From assembly GCF_001477655.1 (NCBI RefSeq), contig NZ_CP011266.1, positions 476,001 to 540,000 on the forward strand: a stretch of 64,000 bases of DNA. Reading direction: 5' to 3'. Shown here one piece after another: positions 34,275-43,311 of the stretch. How positions within the stretch are numbered: position 1 is the stretch's first letter; the number at the start of each line of letters is the position of its first letter. The notes beneath the pieces were generated by a model. It was not told the DNA's origin. It did no database searches and saw nothing but the letters and a program-made list of their open reading frames with translations. This DNA is from Methanobrevibacter millerae (GTDB taxonomy: Archaea; Methanobacteriota; Methanobacteria; Methanobacteriales; Methanobacteriaceae). A program made the position numbers and the translations under genes.

Positions 34275-34922
34275 TTATTCTCCTCCCTCTGCTATTTTAT
34301 TTTTGTTCCAGGCTAATAAATCTGGTCTGAATTTTTCTAAAGCCATAATTACAATTACTGTTAGTACGGCTTCAATTATACCGATAAATATGTGGTATGT
34401 TACCATTGAAGCAATTCCTACGTTCAATGGGAATGTTCCAGCTATTGCCATTTCAATTGCACATGCTAATGCTGCAATTACTGTTGCTAACCATGCTCCA
34501 ATTCCTGCAGAAGCATAGATTCCAATTTTTCCTTTTAAACCTTTAAATGTGTATAAACCAACAAATCCTCCAATGATTGCCATGTTCAATACATTTGCTC
34601 CAAGTGCAGTAATTCCACCGTCTCCAAATATTAATGCTTGTATTAATAATACTACGGTAAATACGAGGACTGCTGCTTCAGGTGCACAGAATATGATTGC
34701 TACTAATGCACCACCAACCATATGTCCACTTGTTCCAAATGGAATTGGCATGTTCATTGACATAATAGCAAAAATACCTGCTGCAAGAACGGCTAAAAGA
34801 GGTATGCGTTTTTCGTCAAGGTTGTTTCTTGCCCATTTGCTTGCAAAGTATAATGCTACGATTAAGATTATATAGTATATTGCACATTGCCAGAATGGGA
34901 TAAATCCGTCAGGTATATGCAT
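34275..34922 (-). CDS. cbiM: CbiM-type metal-binding membrane protein
   Basis: S-component of the nickel/cobalt ECF transporter, 215 residues. The N-terminus Met-His-Ile-Pro-Asp-Gly-Phe-Ile is the defining CbiM/NikM motif, whose Met1, His2 and later His coordinate the metal. Ser-Gly-His-Met-Val-Gly-Gly-Ala and Met-Val-Thr-Tyr-His are also conserved. GGAGG precedes the ATG. Cobalt or nickel cannot be told by motif alone; the promoter shares sites with the nickel-free hydrogenase gene hmd, which favours nickel. Confidence 0.93.
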   Translation of the reverse strand: MHIPDGFIPFWQCAIYYIILIVALYFASKWARNNLDEKRIPLLAVLAAGIFAIMSMNMPIPFGTSGHMVGGALVAIIFCAPEAAVLVFTVVLLIQALIFGDGGITALGANVLNMAIIGGFVGLYTFKGLKGKIGIYASAGIGAWLATVIAALACAIEMAIAGTFPLNVGIASMVTYHIFIGIIEAVLTVIVIMALEKFRPDLLAWNKNKIAEGGE

Positions 34923-34945
34923 TTATTTTTTCCTCCATTTTTTCA

Positions 34946-34988
34946 AGTATTACTTATTTTAAATAAAAAACATCTTAAAGTAATACTT
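34946..34988 (-). promoter_or_regulatory. GTATTAC pair around the cbiM TATA element
   Basis: GTATTAC (34947-34953) and its reverse complement GTAATAC (34980-34986) flank a TATA-like TTTATTTAAAATAA on the minus strand (34955-34968). Centres are 33 bp apart, about three helical turns. Bound protein would block the TATA box of cbiM, whose ATG is at 34922. Confidence 0.6.
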
Positions 34989-35100
34989 ATTTAATAAAAT
35001 ATCAAGTTAAAATTCTTATTATTTAATTTAGTTAATAAATTTTTTTAATTATAGCTTGATATTAGATAAATTTGCTATTTTTATTATATAAAGATTATTA

Positions 35101-35184
35101 AAGTAATACTTTAAACCCAATTTTTTTAAAAATTGTAATAAAAAAGTATTACTGGTTGCTTAAAATTTTTAATTTTTGTATTAC
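35101..35184. promoter_or_regulatory. three further GTATTAC/GTAATAC sites upstream of cbiM
   Basis: The same 7-mer recurs at 35103-35109 (GTAATAC), 35146-35152 (GTATTAC) and 35178-35184 (GTATTAC), with centres 43 and 32 bp apart. The last overlaps the end of the next gene. Together with the pair at the cbiM TATA element there are five copies in 240 bp. Confidence 0.45.
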
Positions 35185-36464
35185 TTATTAAAAATAGATT
35201 TTAAAATTATTGTAGTGTAAATGAAAAATGCTACTGCAAAGTAGAATAAAACCTGAATATCCAGTATTCCTGTTTCAACACCCAATATTGCATAAGTTAA
35301 AAGAAGACTATAAAGTCCGATATAAAAATAATCTTTTGTTTTTCTCATTATTTTAAATCCGATTCCTAAAATGAAACCTAAAATACACATTTCAACTGCA
35401 ACACCAACTTTTCCAAAGTCTGCAACCATTTGTCCGATTAATGTCGGTGTAATAGTCACTTCAGTCCTCCATGCAATTAATTTACCCACCATCATTCTCG
35501 GTCCAAGTTCGCTTCCGGGTATTGTGCTTGCAATCAATTGTCCGTGTGTGGTTCCAAAGTTTCCTCCGATTATGTCAAGTAAATTCAAAACATGCAATGT
35601 AAAGTCAGCCCTGCTTTTCAATGTATAGAACGGGTCTATTGCACTGCTTACAGTCAATTCATGTATTGATCTGAAATAACCGATTCCGATTATTGCACCT
35701 ACACCAATCAATCCTCCAAGTACAACTTCCCAAACTGCTACGATATTTCCATAGTAACCTAAAATAATTAGCAGTAGTAATGCTGCAAGTAGTGGTGTCC
35801 TATAGCCTAAAGTTAATAAAAGTGCAATATCAATTATGAGCAGTACGAGGAATCTGAATCGGACCTGTGAACGGGTAATCAAATTGTCCTGAAAGTCTTT
35901 TAAATAAACGCTTGCCAATATGCAGGTTCCAGGAATTATCAAAAATACGGGCATTGTAAATGCTGGTTTTAATAGGTATCTGATTGATGGTTTTAAAATA
36001 GGAATTCCGCCAACTGATGCTATGCTTATGAAGAAAAATCCAATGCTTACTAATATTAAACAAAAGCCAATTGAGTATATGTCTCTTCTGCTAAATGTTA
36101 TGACGCTTTTCATGTCGTTTAAAAAAAATCTTGGTAAAATATTGGCACCAATGAAGAAAAATACAAAAGCTATTATTAGTGTTATGGTTAAGCTATACGA
36201 AATTCTGCTTAAAGATAATGCTAAAAATGCTGAAAAAATAATTAATACGATTAATGGGTTAAAAATATGATTTTTTATGATTGAACTTTTTTTTAAGAAA
36301 CTTAAAAAATTTTCTCCAGGGTATAATCCCTTGAAGAAACTATTAACCCACTGGTCTTCAATAAAATATAAAATTGAGAAAATAGTTGTGAATAAAAAAG
36401 ATTTATGAAATTCATCATTGATAATATTTAAAAAGGATGTTAATTTTGAATAAATGAAGCTCAT
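35181..36464 (-). CDS. O-antigen polymerase-like membrane protein
   Basis: A 427-residue protein with 11-12 predicted helices and a large loop between about residues 260 and 340 containing Gly-Tyr-Phe-Arg-Ser and Pro-Gly-Ser-Glu-Leu-Gly-Pro-Arg. The form fits oligosaccharide repeat-unit polymerases that build cell-surface polysaccharide. The sequence is too divergent to name the sugar. It follows the membrane-anchored protein gene by 12 bases on the same strand. Confidence 0.6.
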   Translation of the reverse strand: MSFIYSKLTSFLNIINDEFHKSFLFTTIFSILYFIEDQWVNSFFKGLYPGENFLSFLKKSSIIKNHIFNPLIVLIIFSAFLALSLSRISYSLTITLIIAFVFFFIGANILPRFFLNDMKSVITFSRRDIYSIGFCLILVSIGFFFISIASVGGIPILKPSIRYLLKPAFTMPVFLIIPGTCILASVYLKDFQDNLITRSQVRFRFLVLLIIDIALLLTLGYRTPLLAALLLLIILGYYGNIVAVWEVVLGGLIGVGAIIGIGYFRSIHELTVSSAIDPFYTLKSRADFTLHVLNLLDIIGGNFGTTHGQLIASTIPGSELGPRMMVGKLIAWRTEVTITPTLIGQMVADFGKVGVAVEMCILGFILGIGFKIMRKTKDYFYIGLYSLLLTYAILGVETGILDIQVLFYFAVAFFIYTTIILKSIFNK

Positions 36465-36476
36465 AAATCACACAAC

Positions 36477-37253
36477 TTAAAATTTTTGGATATTAGTGAC
36501 ATTATAATTGTTTTTAATATGATCTATGTCATTATCGCTGCAGTTATAAATTCTGATTGTTATTTCATTTGAAATTCCATTAAAGTTGCTTAAAATATTA
36601 TTCACTTCAGATAGTTCAGAACCTGTTGCTCTGACTAGGAATATCTGATTAGTTAAACCACTATTTGATCCTTTAATTGATATTCTTCCATCTTTTTGGA
36701 ATAATATGTTTGAAATTTCTTGTATTTTCATACTTTCAACAGAATCGGTCGTTACTATTGTTGTAATCTCATAATCTGTATCATTTGAAATACCTGAAAT
36801 CAAATCATTTATTGAAGTGATATTTTTCGGATTGACCTTAATTTCAGTTAGATTTTTATATTTTTCTCCGTTTATTTCAAGAGTCATACTATTAATGTAA
36901 ACATCTGCATTAGGAACATGATTATAAAGCCCAACAATAAAATCACTGCCATTTGAGTTAACAAGAGCTTTCACATTGCTTCCCCTGTCATCATCTAGCC
37001 ATTTAATGTTTCCTGATAATGTGACGGGTTTTCCATCTGTAGAATTATATCCGTGAACAGTAGTGTTTACAATATATCCCTGTCTGTAATATGTCAAGTA
37101 TTTCTCAGAAATTTTACTTAATGTTGATGAGTCATAAGATGTTTTTTCATTGACTGTATCATCATTAGAAGTAACATGAATAAACGCAAAGACTATTGCG
37201 CATATTACTAATATTATAATAGCATAATCAACTAATGTAAATCTTTTTTTCAT
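36477..37253 (-). CDS. membrane-anchored protein of unknown function
   Basis: A 258-residue protein with one N-terminal helix (about residues 8-27) and an outside domain rich in Asn, Ser and Thr. It has several Asn-x-Ser/Thr sites and many Val-Asn and Asn-Ile steps. I do not recognise a family; the segment after the helix resembles small DUF4330-like membrane-anchored proteins, but this is weak. It lies between a ferredoxin and the polymerase-like gene on the same strand with gaps of 6 and 12 bases, hence one operon. Confidence 0.55.
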   Translation of the reverse strand: MKKRFTLVDYAIIILVICAIVFAFIHVTSNDDTVNEKTSYDSSTLSKISEKYLTYYRQGYIVNTTVHGYNSTDGKPVTLSGNIKWLDDDRGSNVKALVNSNGSDFIVGLYNHVPNADVYINSMTLEINGEKYKNLTEIKVNPKNITSINDLISGISNDTDYEITTIVTTDSVESMKIQEISNILFQKDGRISIKGSNSGLTNQIFLVRATGSELSEVNNILSNFNGISNEITIRIYNCSDNDIDHIKNNYNVTNIQKF

Positions 37254-37259
37254 ATTTGA

Positions 37260-37427
37260 TCATTCTTCATAAATTGCACCAACAGGACAGACATCAACAC
37301 ATTCTCCACATGAATCGCATTTGTCTGGGTCAATAATTACTTTATATGCTTTTTTTGTGATTGCTTCTTCCATACAAACGTCTATGCAATCTTCGCATAT
37401 TCCACATTCTTCCATATCTATAATCAT
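37260..37427 (-). CDS. 2[4Fe-4S] ferredoxin
   Basis: A 55-residue ferredoxin with Cys-Gly-Ile-Cys-Glu-Asp-Cys-Ile-Asp-Val-Cys and Cys-Asp-Ser-Cys-Gly-Glu-Cys-Val-Asp-Val-Cys-Pro. In the first cluster the usual Pro after the fourth Cys is replaced by Met. The start at ATG 37427 is chosen because the fold begins there; a TTG 18 bases upstream is possible. It probably carries electrons in the cytoplasm; the partner is unknown. Confidence 0.85.
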   Translation of the reverse strand: MIIDMEECGICEDCIDVCMEEAITKKAYKVIIDPDKCDSCGECVDVCPVGAIYEE

Positions 37428-37604
37428 CAATGTACTACACCACAATTTAATTATTTTATAAAATAATTTTAAATATAACTTATTTGTTATATTTTATTTT
37501 CATAATATTTAAATAGTATTTTTTATTAAAAAATTTGTTGATTGCTTTTATTTCCACATAAAAAGCAAACATTTATATATAATAAAAACATACATTATAG
37601 TGTA

Positions 37605-37690
<86 letters not shown>

Positions 37691-37726
37691 AGATTTTTTA
37701 AAATTTTTTTTCATATTCTCGATTAT

Positions 37727-37799
37727 GCCTTAGTGGCTCAGCCGGTAGAGCGCCACCTTGGTAAGGTGGAAGTCGGGGGTTCGAATCCCCCCTAAGGCT
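37727..37799 (+). tRNA. tRNA-Thr (anticodon GGU)
   Basis: GCCTTAG (37727-37733) pairs with CTAAGGC (37792-37798), with a T discriminator. The anticodon stem CCACC/GGTGG encloses TTGGTAA, so the anticodon is GGU. The T-loop is GGTTCGAATCC. Encoded 38 bases after tRNA-Leu, probably in the same transcript. Confidence 0.97.
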
Positions 37800-37814
37800 T
37801 CTATTTCTTAAAAA

Positions 37815-38375
37815 TTATTTTTCTATAATTTCAATATTTTCTATGGTGTTTAGTTCGTTGATTTTGTTATTTAAAATGAGTAATATTATTTTAATAGTCT
37901 TTTTTATTCCGCTGATCTGTCTTTGGTATAATTCTTCACTATTAACTTTTCTTAAATCACTATAAACATCGCTTATTGTTGTTATTTGGTAGTTTTGGGT
38001 GATGATTGTAATGGCGCCATGACCAATTCCTGCAGTGGTTCCGATTGCAATATCGCAGTTTGTAAGTTTCATCACTGCTTCAGCCATGACCTTGCTTGTT
38101 TTTTTATCGCCGGTTTCGTCATAGACTTTTATTCCTTTTATAAGATAATCTGGTTTGGGTGGATTTTCAACTTTTAATATGTCTTTCACTGCATCAATTG
38201 TTGGAATAAATAGGCTGCAGATAATGCTCAAATCATTATAATTAAACTCTCCGTATTCATCTAAATTTTTTATATATTTGCTTCCAAAATTTCCTTTGTA
38301 ATTCTGGGCGAGGGCGTGTAGTTCCAATCCGATTTTTCCATGGGTGAAACATTCTGCAGTAGCTATTGTAATCAT
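37815..38375 (-). CDS. hcgF: HcgF, FeGP cofactor biosynthesis
   Basis: The 186-residue protein matches HcgF, with Ala-Glu-Cys9-Phe-Thr-His-Gly at the start. In the Methanothermobacter protein the equivalent Cys9 forms a thioester with the guanylylpyridinol acyl group, probably as the activated form in acyl-ligand formation. Residues Gly-Thr-Thr-Ala-Gly-Ile-Gly-His-Gly-Ala also fit. Last minus-strand gene of the hcg cluster, two bases after hcgE. Confidence 0.9.
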   Translation of the reverse strand: MITIATAECFTHGKIGLELHALAQNYKGNFGSKYIKNLDEYGEFNYNDLSIICSLFIPTIDAVKDILKVENPPKPDYLIKGIKVYDETGDKKTSKVMAEAVMKLTNCDIAIGTTAGIGHGAITIITQNYQITTISDVYSDLRKVNSEELYQRQISGIKKTIKIILLILNNKINELNTIENIEIIEK

Positions 38376-38376
38376 A

Positions 38377-39039
38377 TTAATCAGTTTGCTCTTTTAATAA
38401 TTTTAATGCATTTATCGTAATGAGTTTTGCAACATCATCTAAAACGTATGGTGTTACCGGTTCATTGTCTCTTATTAATTTGTTTGTTGTTAAAACCAAA
38501 TGGTTTTCTGTAATCCCATGTTGTCTTAATTCCTCAACAGCAGGGTTGTTGTTGTCATATTCGCTAATGTCCTTAATTTCAATATTTTCATCACCGAATC
38601 CGAATATTCCTGCAGTACCAATTGTTTTAGCACCAATATTATGTGCATGCTTAACGATTTGTGAAGCAGTTGAAATTGTGTTTCCTCCGGCAATAACAAT
38701 GATGATAACATCACCATTAATCTGGTCTATATTTTCTTTTGTTATATATTCAGGATGGCTTTCAATTTTTCTAAATTCTTCATCATGAGTGCATATTCTT
38801 TTTAAGAAATCCGGTTTTGATTCACCAATTTCTGCACCATATAATGTGAATATCACATCTCCTCCAGATATCTCCTGACCGTCAAAAGCCCCAATTACTT
38901 TTGGCCCGCCCCTATGTACCTGCATCAGGTTGATGCCTATTCTTAAGCCTAATCTTCCAACGCCAATTATGTCAATTTTACCTTTTGGCACTTGTTTGTC
39001 TTCCATTTTTTGTATTTCATCAACTACCATATTAATCAC
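38377..39039 (-). CDS. hcgE: HcgE, ThiF/E1-like adenylyltransferase
   Basis: The 220-residue protein has the ThiF-like nucleotide fold with Gly-Val-Gly-Arg-Leu-Gly-Leu-Arg and the cluster-specific Arg-Gly-Gly-Pro-Lys-Val-Ile-Gly-Ala-Phe-Asp-Gly-Gln-Glu. It activates the carboxylate of guanylylpyridinol by adenylation, after which HcgF takes it over. Its start overlaps the end of hcgD by four bases. Confidence 0.92.
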   Translation of the reverse strand: MINMVVDEIQKMEDKQVPKGKIDIIGVGRLGLRIGINLMQVHRGGPKVIGAFDGQEISGGDVIFTLYGAEIGESKPDFLKRICTHDEEFRKIESHPEYITKENIDQINGDVIIIVIAGGNTISTASQIVKHAHNIGAKTIGTAGIFGFGDENIEIKDISEYDNNNPAVEELRQHGITENHLVLTTNKLIRDNEPVTPYVLDDVAKLITINALKLLKEQTD

Positions 39040-39734
39040 TGTAATTTATTGATTGGATTTTTATCAATAACTTCACAATCAATATCTAATTTTTCTATAA
39101 TTTTTTTAAGATAATAAAGACCGGGAATTTCACTGTTGTGATGCCCCAGATCAATCAATGTTAAATCTAAATTTATTGCAAGTATTGCAGTTTCCTGTGT
39201 CAGGTCTCCAGATATTAATATGTCCAAATTATTTTCTTTAGCCATTTTAATATAATCCGGATTTTTCAAACCGAATCCTGAGATAATGCCAATTTTTTTT
39301 ATTGGTTTATCATTTTTTGGCTTATTGACAATATTAACATCATGGAAATTATCTAAAATTATTTCTTTTATTTCATTAAATTTATAGTCGGATTTACATA
39401 TGCGTCCAATATTGGTTTTTTTGTCAAATGATTCGACAATCTCTAGATTTAGTTTGTTTGCCAACGCTTCATTTGCACCGCCTTTGATAATGTCCCAGTT
39501 AGAATGGATGGTAAATGTTGGAGTTTTTGGAGTGAATAATGTTGGATGATGTGTTATTATTAGTGTATTTTCATCAAAATTATCATCTTTGGGATATAAA
39601 TCCATAAATATTTTTATTGATTTAATATCTTGGTTTAAATCGTAATCTCCCATAAAACCAATATTATCATTACTTAATGCTAAATCACGAGGCATCTCAT
39701 CATCTAAAAATTTAATAATTTCATTTAGCTTCAT
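39036..39734 (-). CDS. hcgD: HcgD, NIF3-like iron chaperone candidate
   Basis: A NIF3-like protein of 232 residues with a two-metal site: Ile-Thr-His-His-Pro-Thr near residue 60, and Gly-His-His-Asn-Ser-Glu near residue 200. The structure from the Methanocaldococcus homologue holds a dinuclear iron site and is proposed to deliver iron to the FeGP cofactor. Here it lies directly between hcgC and hcgE. Confidence 0.9.
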   Translation of the reverse strand: MKLNEIIKFLDDEMPRDLALSNDNIGFMGDYDLNQDIKSIKIFMDLYPKDDNFDENTLIITHHPTLFTPKTPTFTIHSNWDIIKGGANEALANKLNLEIVESFDKKTNIGRICKSDYKFNEIKEIILDNFHDVNIVNKPKNDKPIKKIGIISGFGLKNPDYIKMAKENNLDILISGDLTQETAILAINLDLTLIDLGHHNSEIPGLYYLKKIIEKLDIDCEVIDKNPINKLQ

Positions 39735-40520
39735 TTAAATCATTTTTGATTCTATTTTATTTATTTCTTCTAAAATTATTTCATCTAAATCAAATGGGTT
39801 AATTGTGGATACTTTAACTGCTTTTTTGTTAGTTAATTCTATGAATTTGTCGATATTTTTTTCTTTAAAAATAACTTCTTCAAAAAAGCCCATTTCACAA
39901 GCACTGTATAATACACCCTCTTTTTTAGAAATTTGGTTTAAAACATTTGTTAAAACACCAATAGTTAATGTCATTGTTCCTGATGTTTTGGTGTCAATTC
40001 CTTTTGTTTTAATAATTGATTTATTTTTTGAGTTGACAACATTTAACCTGTCATGAATATTATTTTTGTTTTTCAATAGTTCATCATTGTCTTCAGCTAC
40101 AGGATCTTCTATTAAAAAAACATCCACATCAAATTCAGATGATTGTTCTACATTAATGCCTCCAAACCCTGTCGTGTCGATGACAATGTCTCCATCATAT
40201 ATCAAATCTAAATTGGATGAGAATTTCACATCATTTATTAGTTTCCCACCAATGTTTGTGTACAATAATTCTTCAAGATGAGGATAAATGTCAATTAATA
40301 GGATATTATTGTATTTTTCACTTAATTTTTTGACAATACCTATGCCTGTAAAATAAGTGCCGATTACGGTAATTTTAGCATTGGGATTTATATTTAGGTT
40401 ATCAATATAATCAACACATGCCTGTGATTTTTTTTCTATTATTCTATTGAAAATATCGATTAATTTGATTTCTGATTTTATTGTCAAAACTTCTTGGGTG
40501 ATTCCAGTATCAATGTCCAT
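39735..40520 (-). CDS. hcgC: HcgC, SAM-dependent pyridinol C3-methyltransferase
   Basis: The 261-residue protein methylates the pyridinol precursor of the FeGP cofactor at C3. The Rossmann region has Ile-Gly-Thr-Tyr-Phe-Thr-Gly-Ile-Gly, an unusual SAM-binding form that resembles NAD-binding proteins, and Asp-Thr-Thr-Gly-Phe-Gly-Gly-Ile-Asn further on. It lies directly next to hcgB (one base) and hcgD. Confidence 0.9.
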   Translation of the reverse strand: MDIDTGITQEVLTIKSEIKLIDIFNRIIEKKSQACVDYIDNLNINPNAKITVIGTYFTGIGIVKKLSEKYNNILLIDIYPHLEELLYTNIGGKLINDVKFSSNLDLIYDGDIVIDTTGFGGINVEQSSEFDVDVFLIEDPVAEDNDELLKNKNNIHDRLNVVNSKNKSIIKTKGIDTKTSGTMTLTIGVLTNVLNQISKKEGVLYSACEMGFFEEVIFKEKNIDKFIELTNKKAVKVSTINPFDLDEIILEEINKIESKMI

Positions 40521-41000
40521 TTAAATCACTTTTTCAAATCCAATCTTTTCTAGAGCTTCTACAGCCTCTTCATATACTGCTTCTTCAAGTGATTTTTGAT
40601 GAATTACATGTGATGGGGACATTCCTGCAGTCAATATTCTTCCTTTGTTATCAATAAAAATTAATAATGAACCTGACCCGGGAATGCCTAATCTACCTCT
40701 GGCTATTATTAGGTCACATTCACTTTGGTCTAGTGCCATGTATGCTTTGGCCAATGCAGGAATTCTATTGGTGTCTGCAGTATTAGTGTTAATTTGCAAT
40801 ATCTCTGCTTGAGGCAATCCATATTCATTTAATACTTTATTCAAAACCTCAACTTTGACACCATCTTTGTTTGGAATATAAATTTTTTCAGCATTTTTAA
40901 TATAGTCTTGAATTTCTTTGATTTCTTCAAGTGTATCTCCAAATCTGCAATTGTTTCTTGATTCATCAAATGCATTTTTAATCATTTTTTCAAAGGCCAT
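40521..41000 (-). CDS. hcgB: HcgB, pyridinol guanylyltransferase
   Basis: Attaches GMP to the pyridinol to give guanylylpyridinol. The 159-residue protein has the family segments Arg-Gly-Arg-Leu-Gly-Ile-Pro-Gly-Ser-Gly-Ser and Met-Ser-Pro-Ser-His-Val-Ile-His. It follows hcgA after a 36-base gap. Confidence 0.93.
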   Translation of the reverse strand: MAFEKMIKNAFDESRNNCRFGDTLEEIKEIQDYIKNAEKIYIPNKDGVKVEVLNKVLNEYGLPQAEILQINTNTADTNRIPALAKAYMALDQSECDLIIARGRLGIPGSGSLLIFIDNKGRILTAGMSPSHVIHQKSLEEAVYEEAVEALEKIGFEKVI

Positions 41001-41036
41001 AAAAACACCATGTATTATTTTTAAAATAGGATTATG

Positions 41037-42035
41037 TTATATTTTTTGAGGTTCCAATCCTAATTGTTTAATCACATCAGTCACATCTGCATAATTACCA
41101 TAAGTTGGTGATCCTACTCCTTTCACTTCTAATGGATAATTGTCTGCTATAACTGTAGCTAAATTATTGGCTCCCGCATTTAATGTATATTTGACATTTC
41201 TAGGACCAACAGTCGGTGTTGGAACGGTAATTCTTATATGTGGATACATTATCCTTGTAACAGCTATGAATTTTAACTGTTCCTTTAATGGGAATGGCGG
41301 ATGATTTGCCATTGGTGTGTCTTCATAAGGATTAAAACCCATAATTGGTATTTCACCTAATGTATCAAAGTTATTTAAAAATCTTAAATGTTCTATTCTA
41401 TCTTCAGCACTTTCTCCTAATCCCAGAAGCAGTCCTGAGGATAATTCTATGCCTGTATCACTTATCATTTGACATACATCAATTCTCTGCTGAAGTGTTT
41501 CTCCAGGTTTTGCTTCATTATAGACATCTTCATTTATTGTTTCTAGGTTGCAACAGATAGTATCACAGTTTAAATCATATAATTGATTTATGGATTTTTC
41601 TGTTAAATCTCCTCCGACATTAACCAATACTTCCAAATCCGTATTTTCCTTTACAATTCTGGTTGCATTAACTGCTTGTTTTCCTTTATATCCATATCCT
41701 CCGGAGCAACTAACTCTGGGAATGCCAGCCTCTTCAATTGATTTGGCGGCATTAAAAATTTCTTCATCGGATTTATAAAATGCATTATAATAACCTTTGG
41801 AAGAAGTCTCTTCGGCAAAACCGCAGTATTTGCATCTAGGTTGGATTTGACATTTGTTGGTGATGTGTATTGTTGATGTTAATTTAATAACTTTGGAAAT
41901 GTTGTCCCTAATATTAACGGCAGTTTCAAAAAGTTTTTGCAAATCATTTTCGTTTTCTATATTTAATAATTCTAAAAACTCTTCATCTGTTAATTTTTTA
42001 TTTTTGCTTGCTTTTTCTAATATGTCATCAATCAA
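41037..42035 (-). CDS. hcgA: HcgA, radical SAM enzyme of FeGP cofactor synthesis
   Basis: A 332-residue radical SAM protein related to BioB/HydE (also called HmdB). The iron-sulfur motif is the unusual Cys-Gln-Ile-Gln-Pro-Arg-Cys-Lys-Tyr-Cys, that is Cx5Cx2C rather than Cx3Cx2C, a mark of HcgA. It is thought to help build the pyridinol ring. Gly-Gly-Tyr-Gly-Tyr-Lys-Gly follows in the barrel. Two hairpins separate it from hmd, the gene before it. Confidence 0.93.
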   Translation of the reverse strand: MIDDILEKASKNKKLTDEEFLELLNIENENDLQKLFETAVNIRDNISKVIKLTSTIHITNKCQIQPRCKYCGFAEETSSKGYYNAFYKSDEEIFNAAKSIEEAGIPRVSCSGGYGYKGKQAVNATRIVKENTDLEVLVNVGGDLTEKSINQLYDLNCDTICCNLETINEDVYNEAKPGETLQQRIDVCQMISDTGIELSSGLLLGLGESAEDRIEHLRFLNNFDTLGEIPIMGFNPYEDTPMANHPPFPLKEQLKFIAVTRIMYPHIRITVPTPTVGPRNVKYTLNAGANNLATVIADNYPLEVKGVGSPTYGNYADVTDVIKQLGLEPQKI

Positions 42036-42064
42036 TTTAACACCAAACTTCTTTAAAAAATAGT

Positions 42065-42138
42065 AACTTATTTTTTAATAGCTAATTGACTCAACTATTA
42101 AAAAATAAGTTAAAATGTTGATTTAATTAAAAATCAAC
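42065..42138 (-). promoter_or_regulatory. two hairpins between hmd and hcgA
   Basis: The minus-strand message after hmd first meets GTTGATTT/AAATCAAC (42117-42124 and 42131-42138, 6-base loop). It then meets a perfect 17-bp repeat, AACTTATTTTTTAATAG (42065-42081) with its complement at 42095-42111, around a 13-base loop. They could end most transcripts or protect the hmd 3' end while letting some read on into the hcg genes. Confidence 0.55.
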
Positions 42139-42158
42139 AACTAACTTACATAATGTGT

Positions 42159-43172
42159 TTATTTGTCTTTACCTAAGTAATCTAATACGGTAGGAACGAT
42201 TTCTGCTAATGAACCGAAGTTCATTGAGTCAGCAGTACCTAATAATGCAGCTGGGTTTAAAGCATCGTCCATTTTGTCGATACCTTCATTTTGCATTAAA
42301 GCGGTTACTTGGGTTAAAGCTTCGTTAGCCATCATTTGTGCAAATCCAGCAGGTGCACCTAAGATTTGGGTAACAGTGTCTCTGTAAGCTAAGATACCTG
42401 CGTAGGTAATAGCGGTTACAGCTGAACACATATCACATACAGGACCAACCATGTTTGCTGGTAAGGTGAATGCAGATCCTCTTGCTTTTTGACCTAAGTC
42501 TAATAAAGTGTCAATGGAAGCTTGGTCTGCGAAACCTTCTGCGATGTAAACTTGTCCTTTCATTTCAGGTACTGCACCTGGGTGGTAGGAAGCTACGTTA
42601 ACATCAGTTCCTAAGTCTTCGAAGATTTTGTTTAATCCTGTAGTAGGAATAGTACATGCGTGGGTTACGATTGCACCAGGTTTAATAGCATCAGCGAATT
42701 TTTCGATTATAGCAGGTTGCATACCACCTTCAGGTAACCAGGTCATAACCCAGTCAGCGTCAGCTACAGCTTCACGGTCATCGGTAGTACATTTCATACC
42801 TAAGTCTTCAGGGTGGGTGAAGTGAATTGCACCTTTTTCTGGTTTTGGTACAGTTTCAGCTAATTTTGCAACTTTTTCTCTGATAGCAGGCATTACTTCT
42901 TCTGGATTACCTGCTTTGTGAGCTGCCATTACTTCAGCGTAGTCAAAGTCATCTACAACAGTGAATTCTCCGTCGAATACTGGGTCGGATACAACAACTT
43001 CGTCTACTCCAGCTAATTCTAATAATTCTGCACCCATTTCGATAGTTGAGTGGGTCATTGAGATGTTTTCTTTTCCGGTTGCTTCAGCAACTTCACAAGC
43101 TCTTGAGAAGTTGGTAATTCCACTTGCAGCATGAGTTCTGTAACATCCTGCACCTAAAATTGCTACTTTCAT
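42159..43172 (-). CDS. hmd: [Fe]-hydrogenase Hmd (methenyl-H4MPT hydrogenase)
   Basis: Reduces methenyl-tetrahydromethanopterin with H2 in CO2-dependent methanogenesis, using the iron-guanylylpyridinol cofactor and no nickel. The 337-residue protein has Gly-Ala-Gly-Cys-Tyr-Arg-Thr-His14, the catalytic His, and Thr-His-Ala-Cys173-Thr-Ile-Pro, the cysteine ligand to iron (Cys176 in the Methanocaldococcus enzyme). Codon use is that of a highly expressed gene, and AAGGAG precedes the ATG. Upstream lie paired GTAATAC sites shared with the cbiMNQO promoter. Confidence 0.97.
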   Translation of the reverse strand: MKVAILGAGCYRTHAASGITNFSRACEVAEATGKENISMTHSTIEMGAELLELAGVDEVVVSDPVFDGEFTVVDDFDYAEVMAAHKAGNPEEVMPAIREKVAKLAETVPKPEKGAIHFTHPEDLGMKCTTDDREAVADADWVMTWLPEGGMQPAIIEKFADAIKPGAIVTHACTIPTTGLNKIFEDLGTDVNVASYHPGAVPEMKGQVYIAEGFADQASIDTLLDLGQKARGSAFTLPANMVGPVCDMCSAVTAITYAGILAYRDTVTQILGAPAGFAQMMANEALTQVTALMQNEGIDKMDDALNPAALLGTADSMNFGSLAEIVPTVLDYLGKDK

Positions 43173-43311
43173 TTTTTAATTCTCCTTAAAACATATATAT
43201 TTTAATTTTATTTTTCTTTTTAAGCTTTTTTTTAAAAGAAAAATATTTACTACATACTTCCATTATTTAAATGTGACATATTGATTAAGTATTGGTATGT
43301 TTTACATATTC

